A stretch of DNA of 18,324 bases from an uncultured Flavobacteriales bacterium (GTDB lineage Bacteria > Bacteroidota > Bacteroidia > Palsa-965). Below, one piece after another: positions 1 through 6,369 of this stretch (position 1 is its first letter; the number at the start of each line of letters is the position of its first letter). Below the pieces are notes generated by a model. It searched no databases, was not told where the DNA came from, and worked only from the letters and a program-made list of their open reading frames with translations. The position numbers and the translations under genes are program-made. The stretch lies in contig CAMLEF010000048.1 of the NCBI GenBank assembly GCA_946478675.1, forward strand, positions 1-18,324, written 5' to 3'.

Positions 1-892
1 CTTCTGTGGATGCGCCGATGTGCGGCGTGAGGGAGATCTTCTCGTGCGTGAGAATGTCTTTCAGCGGTTTGGTCTCATTCATGAAAACGTCGTGGCAGGC
101 GTGCGCTACTTTGCCGCTGTTGAGCGCTTCGATGAGATCGTGCTCTTCGATGACGCCGCCGCGCGATGCGTTGACGAGCACCACGCCTTTTTTCATGATC
201 GCGATCTGGTCGGCGGTGATGAGCTTGCCGCCGGGAACGTGCACGGTGATGAAGTCGGAAGACTCCAGCACTTTGTCCATCGGGACGGTGGCAATCTTGA
301 TGCGGATCGGCGAGTGGCCGTAGATGTCGACTTCCACCAGCGCTTCGGTGAGGAACGGATCGTGCGCAACGATCTTCATGCCGAGGCCGAGACCGATGGA
401 TGCTACCGCTTGTCCGATGCGGCCGAAGCCGATGATGCCGAGCGTTTTTCCTTTCAGCTCGAGGCCTTTCGCATATTTTTTCTTGAGCGCGTCGAATTCG
501 GTTTCGCCTTTGACGGGCATCTGGCGGTTCGCATCATAGAGAAAACGAACGGCGCCGAAGAGGTGCGCAAACACGAGCTCGGCTACGGAATGCGAAGAAG
601 CGGCCGGCGTGTTGATGACGGCAATGCCTTTGCTGACGGCGTAGTCGACGTCGATGTTGTCCATGCCGACACCCCCGCGGCCGATCACTTTCAGCTCCGG
701 GCAGGCGTCGATCACGTCTTTGCGGACTTTGGTGGCCGAGCGAACGGTGAGCGCGACGTATTTGTGGGTATTGATGGCTTCCGCGAGTTTTTCCTGCGGA
801 ACTTTTTCGGTGACGACTTCGAAACCTGCTTTTTCGAGCAGCGCTTTTCCTGCTGCGTCGATGCCGTCGTTGGCGAGAATTTTTTTAGACAT
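1..892 (-). CDS. serA: D-3-phosphoglycerate dehydrogenase, 3' end cut by window edge
   Basis: The enzyme oxidises 3-phosphoglycerate to 3-phosphohydroxypyruvate with NAD, the first step of serine synthesis in the cytoplasm. The visible 297 codons start at the ATG at 892-890 and stay open to the window edge, so the C-terminus is missing. The catalytic domain begins MSKKILANDGID. The Rossmann signature GFGRIG is at residues 155-160, the substrate-domain stretch GRGGVGMDNID at about 71-81, catalytic Arg244 in NASRGG, a glutamate in VFMNE at about 273, and the catalytic His291 in TPHIGAST. These match the D-isomer-specific 2-hydroxyacid dehydrogenase family. Its neighbour upstream on the same strand is serC, the next enzyme of the pathway, 65 bp away, which supports the serA assignment over other family members. 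Whether a C-terminal ACT domain exists cannot be seen. A strong hairpin sits 18 nt before the start codon. Confidence 0.93.
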   Translation of the reverse strand, partial: MSKKILANDGIDAAGKALLEKAGFEVVTEKVPQEKLAEAINTHKYVALTVRSATKVRKDVIDACPELKVIGRGGVGMDNIDVDYAVSKGIAVINTPAASSHSVAELVFAHLFGAVRFLYDANRQMPVKGETEFDALKKKYAKGLELKGKTLGIIGFGRIGQAVASIGLGLGMKIVAHDPFLTEALVEVDIYGHSPIRIKIATVPMDKVLESSDFITVHVPGGKLITADQIAIMKKGVVLVNASRGGVIEEHDLIEALNSGKVAHACHDVFMNETKPLKDILTHEKISLTPHIGASTE

Positions 893-910
893 TTTAATGG
901 GATATTAAAA

Positions 911-937
911 TTGGGGTCGACCACTGGTCGACCCCAA
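911..937 (-). terminator. Perfect hairpin between serC and serA, terminator or attenuator
   Basis: A perfect 12-bp inverted repeat (arms 911-922 and 926-937) encloses a 3-nt loop. Read on the minus strand, the direction of both genes, it lies 20 nt after the serC stop and is followed by TTTTAATAT, so it has the form of an intrinsic terminator. Only 18 nt separate it from the serA start codon. It could partly uncouple serA from serC, or act as an attenuator or mRNA-processing site. The structure is seen; the role is inferred. Confidence 0.55.
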
Positions 938-957
938 AGACTGATTCTTTTTCAGAA

Positions 958-2052
958 TTACGCGAACTTCTTCTCGAATTCCTGCATCACTTCGACGAGC
1001 ACTTTTACGCTGGAGAGCGGAAGCGCGTTGTACAGCGAAGCGCGGTAGCCGCCTACGTCGCGGTGACCGACGATGCCGCTGATGCCGGCGTCTTTCCACA
1101 TTTTCTGGAATTCCGCGTCGAGGCCCGGTTTCGTCATGACGAACGTTGCGTTCATCCATGAGCGGTCGGCTTTGTCGAGCACCGTTCCTGCGAAAAGGCT
1201 GTTGCGGTCGATCTCGCCGTACATCATGTTCGCTTTGTCGCGGTTGATGCTTTCGATCCAGGTAAGTCCGCCGTTCTGTTTCAGCCAGCGCATCGTGAGC
1301 AGGCAAACGTAGATCGGGAACACCGGCGGCGTGTTGTACATGGAACCGCCTTTGATGTGCACCTGGTAATCGAGCATCGAAAGCATCTTGCGGCCGGTTT
1401 TGCCGAGAATGTCTTCACGCACCGCTACCATCGTGGCGCCGGCAGGGCCCATGTTCTTCTGCGCTCCTGCGTAAATGAGCGAGAACTGGTTGCCGTCGAC
1501 CGGGCGACTGAAAATATCGGAGGACATATCTACTACGACGGGAACGGAAGTTTTCGGGAACTCGCGCATCTCGGTGCCGTAGATCGTGTTGTTCGAAGTG
1601 AGATGGAGATAATCGGCATCCGTCGGAACTTCATAGCCCTTCGGGATGTAAGCGAATTTTTTGTCTTCGGAAGAAGCGATCACTTTCGTGTTGCCGATGA
1701 TCTTCGCTTCCTTGATGGCTTTCGACGCCCAAACGCCGGTGTTGACGTAAGCGGCGTAACCGTCGGTGCGAAGCAGGTTGTAAGGCACCATCGCGAACTG
1801 GAGACTTGCGCCGCCGCCGAGGTACATGACCTGCCAGCCATTGCCGATGCCGAGCAACTCTTTGGTGAGCTCACGCACTTCATCCATAACGGCTTCGAAA
1901 TTTTTGCTGCGGTGCGAAATCTCGAGCAGGGAAAGATTCAGGTTGTCGAAATTGAGACAGGCCTCTGCCGCCTGCTTAAGCACGTCGACAGGAAGAATAC
2001 CGGGGCCGGCGCTGAAGTTGTGGGCTTTTTTCACCAAAGTGGAAGTTGACAT
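958..2052 (-). CDS. serC: Phosphoserine aminotransferase
   Basis: A class V aminotransferase that converts 3-phosphohydroxypyruvate and glutamate to O-phosphoserine and 2-oxoglutarate, the second step of serine synthesis; the family also acts in pyridoxal phosphate synthesis in some bacteria. At 364 aa it has the usual length. Visible signatures are the N-terminal HNFSAGPG (11-18), SHRSKNF (46-52), GGGASLQF (79-86), the Asp of VVVDMSSD (172-179), and the PLP-binding Lys199 in YAGAQKNMGPAG. The C-terminal half carries the NTPPVFPIY and GHRDVGGYRASLYN blocks. The start at 2052 is chosen because the conserved core begins ten residues later and no other in-frame start fits better. No Shine-Dalgarno sequence is visible, as usual in Bacteroidota. 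It lies just upstream of serA on the same strand and is probably co-transcribed with it. Confidence 0.96.
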   Translation of the reverse strand: MSTSTLVKKAHNFSAGPGILPVDVLKQAAEACLNFDNLNLSLLEISHRSKNFEAVMDEVRELTKELLGIGNGWQVMYLGGGASLQFAMVPYNLLRTDGYAAYVNTGVWASKAIKEAKIIGNTKVIASSEDKKFAYIPKGYEVPTDADYLHLTSNNTIYGTEMREFPKTSVPVVVDMSSDIFSRPVDGNQFSLIYAGAQKNMGPAGATMVAVREDILGKTGRKMLSMLDYQVHIKGGSMYNTPPVFPIYVCLLTMRWLKQNGGLTWIESINRDKANMMYGEIDRNSLFAGTVLDKADRSWMNATFVMTKPGLDAEFQKMWKDAGISGIVGHRDVGGYRASLYNALPLSSVKVLVEVMQEFEKKFA

Positions 2053-2106
2053 AGGAGTGAGAATTGGAGCCCTAAAATTACGGAAAATAATATGCGGGGG
2101 TGGAAA

Positions 2107-2253
2107 TTTGCTAATGGGTCAATGTGCTAATGTGCTGATGCCCGCGAAATGCCTTCGCACATTGAAGATTGAACATTGAAAAATTCTTTAATGATGAATC
2201 TTGAATTTTCAATGCGGGAGGGAAGTGCATTAGCACATTGACCCATTAGCAAA
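2107..2253. repeat. 26-bp perfect inverted repeat with a second inverted repeat inside it
   Basis: The arms 2107-2132 and 2228-2253 are perfect reverse complements (26 bp) built from GCTAATG and GTGCTAATG words. Inside lies a second, imperfect hairpin: 2141-2145 (cccgc) pairs with 2214-2218, and CATTGAAAAATTC (2174-2186) pairs with 2203-2214 with one indel, among ATTGAAGATTGAACATTGAA words. The element fills the gap between the beta-barrel gene's stop (2262) and the serC start, so it may end the beta-barrel transcript. The same words recur around 16466 and 16658. Confidence 0.8.
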
Positions 2254-2261
2254 TTAGCACA

Positions 2262-4691
2262 TTAACCTTTCGCGCGCTGGATGACGTCTTCGCTGTTCTG
2301 CTGCTCCTGGCGCTGGTATTTCGAGCGACCGAATTTCCACGAGAAGGAAACGTGTACGCGGCGGCTGTCATTTTTGCCGTTCAGGATGGTCGTCATACCG
2401 GGATAGGTGGCGCTGCTGGAGAGGTACGAAGTCCAGAGAATATCGGAGAAGTTGATCGCGACCATTCCTCTTCCGTCTGCGAATTTGCGGCGCACGCCGA
2501 TGTCGAGCGATCCAAACGGATTTTCGCGCAGCACGGCGTTCCGGTTCAGCGAACGGTAGAAGAAGCTGACTTCGGCACCGTAATTTTTTCCCAGCGAGAA
2601 GGTGTTCAGCGAGTAGATCATCCAGGTCCATCCCTGCGTGTCGAACGAGGAATTTTCCACCGGGCCGAAATAATGATCGTGGAAGATATTGACGGTCGTC
2701 ATCGTCGTCAGCCATTCCGTTACCGGGTACATGAACGAACCGAGCACGTTATAGCAATTGTATTTGGCGAAATTTTCGTTGCGGGTGAAGAAGGTGTGCG
2801 AGGAATCGATCGTGTGCGGAATGAGCGTGAACACGTCCGTCATGTGCAGGTAGCCGACACCGATAGTGAAGGCGTCTTTGTATACGTGTGTCACTTCGAA
2901 GTTGTCGCTCAGCTGCGGGCGCAGGTAAGGATTGCCCGTGTAATAGCTGTAAGGGCTGGTGTAAAAACGGAACGGGTTGAGATCGCCGTAATCCGGGCGG
3001 TCGATGCGCTTGCTGTAGGAAAGGTTCAGCGTGTGCGTCGAATCGATCTTCCAGTTGAGGAACGCGCTGGGGAAAAGATTGAAATAGCTTCGGTCGAATC
3101 CGGCATTGCCCGCGAGTTGCGTGCCTTTGGAATGCGTCTGCTCCCCGCGAAAGCCGATCTGCGCGGAAAGTTTTTTGCTTATCTCCTGCGAATAGTTCAC
3201 GTATCCCGCGATGATCGTTTCCGTGTAGAGAAAATGATTCGTCATCGTCGTATCAACCACGTCTTCTCCGTTGATCACGTTCCAGTATTTCCCGTTGTTG
3301 TCGGTGGAGACGTAACTCTGCTTCGCGCCCGCTTCCAGCTTTTTCTTCGTGCCGATCGGATGCGTGTAATCGATTTGCGAGGTCTGCACGTCAAGCGTCA
3401 TCGGGAACTCCAGCTTTTGCAGGTAATCCGGTCGCAGCGGTGCGCCGGCGTTATCGTAATACTGCGTCGTGTTTTGCCGTGTCGATTTGATCGTGAACGG
3501 AACGTATTCCACCCGCGCGCTCAGCTCTTTGCCGGTAGTGTCGATGTGCCAGAGATAATTCAGCGAATACGATTGCCACAGCATGCGGTTGAGCTGCGGG
3601 CTCAGCGTATACGTCGAAGAATCCGGCAAAGCGGAATGACTGTAAAACTCCGAAGCGAACGTGCGCACCTGCCGGTTTTCATTCGTGCTCGCTTCCGCCA
3701 CGAAGCTGATCGTATGCTTGTCGTTCGGCATGAAATCGACACCCGCGCGACCGCTGTTCCAGATCGAGCGGTTGTGAAAACGCTGCCGGCTGATCGTGAC
3801 CTGCGCAGGCGAATACGCAGTCGCATCGAAATTCGTCACGCGCCGGGATTCATCGAAGAAGTCGCCGTCGCCGTGACTGTAATTGCCGAAGAAATTCCAT
3901 TTTTTCATGCGGTAGTTCGCATTCACATTCGCGTTCGCGCCGCCATACACGCCCTGGCTGTAATTCAGCGAAGCCTGCCCGTTGAGACCGAGCTGCTGGT
4001 TTTTCTTCAGCACGATATTGATGATCGCATTGCCGGCCGCATCGTATTTCGCAGAAGGATTCGTGATCACTTCGATCTTCTGGATCTGGCTCGCGTCGAT
4101 CGTTTTCAGGTAAGCGGCGATGTCCTGCCCCGACAGCTGCGACATTCTTCCGTCGATCATGATCTGCACGCCCGATTTTCCGCGCACCTGGATGTTGTCG
4201 CTGTTGTCGACGGTTACGCCGGGCAGCTTGCGCAATACTTCGAGCGCGTTATTCCCGGCAGAAATGGCGCTGTTCTCGATGTTGTAAACGACACGATCGA
4301 GTTGCTGCTCCACGAACGGTTTTTCGGCGACGATCACCGCTTCTTTCATCAGCTGCGCGTCCGCATCGAGATGAATGACGCCCGCCGCGAACCGGGGTTG
4401 CGCGTCCGAAAGCGTGAACGGCGCGGAGAAAAATTCTTTGTAGCCGGTGTAGCGGATCCGGATGCGGAATTCGCCGTTGCTTTTTTTCTCGAGCGAAAAA
4501 TTTCCGGAAGCATCCGCCGTCGTGCCCGTCACCACGCTGCTGTCGGAAGACTGCACGAGCAGCACGTTGCAGAAAGGAATTGCCTCTTGAGTGGAATCGG
4601 CGACCTGTCCTGTAACCTGCGCGAATACCGGCGTGCAGAGGAGCAGCAGAAAAACGAAAAACAAAAAAGCGGGCGGGGAGCAGTGTTTCAT
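2262..4691 (-). CDS. TonB-dependent-receptor-like outer-membrane beta-barrel protein
   Basis: An 809-aa outer-membrane protein. Residues 1-24 form a signal peptide with a long hydrophobic core, cleaved before QVTGQV. Residues of about 25-110 form a carboxypeptidase-regulatory-like domain (VTGQVADSTQEAIPFCNVLL; ASGNFSLEKK; RYTGYKEF). About 118-240 is a TonB plug (ALEVLRKLPGVTVD, IQVRGKSGVQIMIDGR, IQKIEVITNPSAKYDAAGN). The remainder is a barrel rich in alternating aromatic strands (NPFRFYTSPYSYYTGNPYLRPQ), ending with VHVSFSWKFG followed by a polar tail, as in the OMP_b-brl_3 family. The typical role would be uptake or binding of an unidentified ligand across the outer membrane; no SusD partner is adjacent, so this is not an obvious polysaccharide-utilisation locus. 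The substrate cannot be told from sequence. No DxxDxF-type TonB box was recognised. The start fits the signal peptide exactly. Confidence 0.88.
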   Translation of the reverse strand: MKHCSPPAFLFFVFLLLLCTPVFAQVTGQVADSTQEAIPFCNVLLVQSSDSSVVTGTTADASGNFSLEKKSNGEFRIRIRYTGYKEFFSAPFTLSDAQPRFAAGVIHLDADAQLMKEAVIVAEKPFVEQQLDRVVYNIENSAISAGNNALEVLRKLPGVTVDNSDNIQVRGKSGVQIMIDGRMSQLSGQDIAAYLKTIDASQIQKIEVITNPSAKYDAAGNAIINIVLKKNQQLGLNGQASLNYSQGVYGGANANVNANYRMKKWNFFGNYSHGDGDFFDESRRVTNFDATAYSPAQVTISRQRFHNRSIWNSGRAGVDFMPNDKHTISFVAEASTNENRQVRTFASEFYSHSALPDSSTYTLSPQLNRMLWQSYSLNYLWHIDTTGKELSARVEYVPFTIKSTRQNTTQYYDNAGAPLRPDYLQKLEFPMTLDVQTSQIDYTHPIGTKKKLEAGAKQSYVSTDNNGKYWNVINGEDVVDTTMTNHFLYTETIIAGYVNYSQEISKKLSAQIGFRGEQTHSKGTQLAGNAGFDRSYFNLFPSAFLNWKIDSTHTLNLSYSKRIDRPDYGDLNPFRFYTSPYSYYTGNPYLRPQLSDNFEVTHVYKDAFTIGVGYLHMTDVFTLIPHTIDSSHTFFTRNENFAKYNCYNVLGSFMYPVTEWLTTMTTVNIFHDHYFGPVENSSFDTQGWTWMIYSLNTFSLGKNYGAEVSFFYRSLNRNAVLRENPFGSLDIGVRRKFADGRGMVAINFSDILWTSYLSSSATYPGMTTILNGKNDSRRVHVSFSWKFGRSKYQRQEQQNSEDVIQRAKG

Positions 4692-4742
4692 CCTGCCAAA
4701 TGAACAGCTTTTCCTCCGCCTGCTTTTTCGGTTTAAATTTCT

Positions 4743-4761
4743 TTAACTCTTTTTTGGTTAA
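4743..4761. promoter_or_regulatory. TTAAC...GTTAA inverted repeat upstream of the beta-barrel gene
   Basis: A short inverted repeat (ttaac, 9-nt A/T-rich spacer, gttaa) lies about 50 bp before the beta-barrel start within a 140-bp gap. It could be an operator or promoter element, but the arms are only 5 bp and could be chance in A/T-rich DNA. Confidence 0.25.
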
Positions 4762-4831
4762 AACGAAACCTGCGGTTGAAAGCGTGATGTGGGGTGAAAG
4801 AACACCGTCGCGTAACAGCAGCGTCGTGCGA

Positions 4832-5899
4832 TTACTGTGCGGTTTCTTTTTTCTTCCTGCGAATGAGCCTGCGCACAAAGAACCACGTAACGCCTGCCAC
4901 GAGCCATAGCGGCCACAACGTGACGATGATGACGAGTAAAAAGCGAAGTCCGCGCCAGCCGTTGCCTGCTGCATTCGCCAGCTTGTCGCCGAGACCGGGC
5001 TCATAGGCACTGATCGTTTTTTCATTCTTCACGACTTCCTGGCGGAACGCTTCGTGCTGGTAAATGTTCAGCGTGATCGTGCTGTAGCGTACCTGGTCGT
5101 CGAGGCGGAGATTTTCGAGCAGCGCATTGTCGGATTGCTCCTGGCTGCTGCGGATGCTTTGTTCGGCGTTCTGCACATCGTCGAGGTGTTTTCCTTTGGC
5201 GTCGATGTCGTTGCCCATGCGGCTGCTGTAGCGCGATTGCCGCTTTTGCTGCAGCTGGTTCGCGAGCAGGTCCAGCGTGATGTCGTTCGTAGTGACGTTG
5301 CGGTAATCGAGAAAATCGATCAGCGGCACCAGCGACTTCAGCGTCGTGTCGAGGTTTGCGACCGGAATGCGCAGCACGAGCTGGTTCGTGACCTGGAAAT
5401 GCATCGTCTCGAGCGAAGAATCCTCGCTGATGCGCGTCGTATACGTGCCGAGGTTGTCGCTGGAAAGATGCGTGTTGGCGACGTAACCTCCGAAGCGCAA
5501 CGTGATGTTCTCGATTGCATACGTCGACGAAACAACATCACGCACGCGGAAACGGATATCGGCCGTACGAATAAAACGGTGCAGGCTGTCGAGGGCGCTC
5601 ACACGCGCGGCGGAAGAAGAAAACACCGCAGGAAAAAAAGCGTTGTTCGCATCCAGCTGTTTGTCGGCTTCCTCTTTTTGCTGAGCCGTTTCCTGCACAA
5701 GCGCATCGAACGATTTGTTTTTGGATTCATCGCTCGTATAACCGGGCGCAGAATTTCCCGTGGCGTAAGAAGAAGAAACCACCGAATCGCTTTTAGTGGT
5801 GGCGTCCATGCTGCGTTTGTTTTCGGCACGATCGCCATTGCAGGAGAGCAGCAAACCCGCAAGCAGCAGCGCAGGCGTAATCAAAGAGAAGGTTTTCAT
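4832..5899 (-). CDS. DUF4349 domain lipoprotein with C-terminal membrane anchor
   Basis: A 355-aa envelope protein. The N-terminus is a lipoprotein signal peptide with lipobox LLLS-C, lipidated Cys20. A low-complexity Ser/Thr/Asp-rich linker follows (about 25-90). The DUF4349 core starts at about residue 108 (FIRTADIRFRVRDVVSSTYAIE) and contains GGYVANTHLSS, LVLRIPVANLDTTL and a charged, coiled-coil-prone stretch (LQQKRQSRY...NAEQSIRSSQEQSDNALLE) followed by YSTITLNIYQ. A hydrophobic helix at about 318-342 (FLLVIIVTLWPLWLVAGVTWFFV) and a basic tail RRLIRRKKK end the protein. This order is typical of DUF4349 proteins, whose function is unknown. Having both a lipid anchor and a C-terminal helix suggests attachment to the inner membrane at both ends. 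It is transcribed in the same direction as its neighbours but behind a terminator, so it probably has its own promoter. Confidence 0.86.
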   Translation of the reverse strand: MKTFSLITPALLLAGLLLSCNGDRAENKRSMDATTKSDSVVSSSYATGNSAPGYTSDESKNKSFDALVQETAQQKEEADKQLDANNAFFPAVFSSSAARVSALDSLHRFIRTADIRFRVRDVVSSTYAIENITLRFGGYVANTHLSSDNLGTYTTRISEDSSLETMHFQVTNQLVLRIPVANLDTTLKSLVPLIDFLDYRNVTTNDITLDLLANQLQQKRQSRYSSRMGNDIDAKGKHLDDVQNAEQSIRSSQEQSDNALLENLRLDDQVRYSTITLNIYQHEAFRQEVVKNEKTISAYEPGLGDKLANAAGNGWRGLRFLLVIIVTLWPLWLVAGVTWFFVRRLIRRKKKETAQ

Positions 5900-5955
5900 G
5901 GGATAGCGTTTACCGGAAGATTAACGCCGCGCATGAATTCCATAAATCGCTTCTC

Positions 5956-6003
5956 TAAAAAGTGTAAAAAGAAAACCGGCCGCCTTTCGACAACCGGTTT
6001 CTC
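5956..6003 (-). terminator. Intrinsic terminator downstream of the repeat array
   Basis: On the minus strand GAAACCGG (6001-5994) pairs with CCGGTTTTC (5979-5971) around a 14-nt loop, and a T-rich run TTTTCTTTTTACACTTTTT follows. This is a good intrinsic terminator for transcripts coming from the channel gene at 6368-8278. It lies beyond the tandem array, which would therefore be transcribed. Confidence 0.65.
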
Positions 6004-6020
6004 CTTCAATTCGTACTCTT

Positions 6021-6369
6021 ATTCGCGGTATTCGTAACGATTCGTAATTCGTAACCCTATTCGTAATTCGGATATTCGTACGATTCGTAATTCGCACCCG
6101 CTCTCGTATTCGCGGTATTCGTAACGATTCGTAATTCGTAACCCCTATTCGTATTCGCGGTATTCGTAACGATTCGTAATTCGTAACCCGTATTCGTATT
6201 CGCGGTATTCGTAACGATTCGTAATTCGTAACCCGCTCTCGTATTCGCGGTATTCGTAACGATTCGTAATTCGCACCCGCTCTCGTATTCGCGGTATTCG
6301 TAACGATTCGTAATTCGTAACCCCTATTCGTATTCGCGGTATTCGTAACAATTCGTAATTCGTAACCCT
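6021..6369. repeat. Tandem array of about 45-bp repeats, seven full units and one partial
   Basis: Units start at 6021, 6065, 6108, 6153, 6198, 6243, 6287 and 6332 and measure 43-45 bp. Each begins attcgcggtattcgtaacga, continues with ttcgtaattcg, and ends in a variable tail (gtaacccctattcgt, gtaacccgtattcgt, gtaacccgctctcgt or gcacccgctctcgt). Units are directly adjacent with no unique spacers, so it is not a CRISPR array. Tail types recur with a four-unit period: unit 2 followed by 3 matches unit 6 followed by 7, about 178 bp apart. The last partial unit runs into the stop codon of the channel gene. Together with the terminator this fills the 468-bp gap 5900-6367; no gene is seen there. Confidence 0.95.

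Noticed and set aside
20..1048. Long plus-strand open frame across serA and the serC end
   Set aside because: Antisense shadow of two well-supported genes; no recognisable motif and it crosses the intergenic hairpin.
2352..4703. A 783-codon open frame on the plus strand, opposite the beta-barrel gene
   Set aside because: It is the exact mirror of the beta-barrel gene; its product is dominated by Arg, Val and His with no domain, as expected from the antisense of a codon-biased gene.
6021..6369. CRISPR array
   Set aside because: Units abut directly and differ only by small tail variants; there are no unique spacers and no cas genes.
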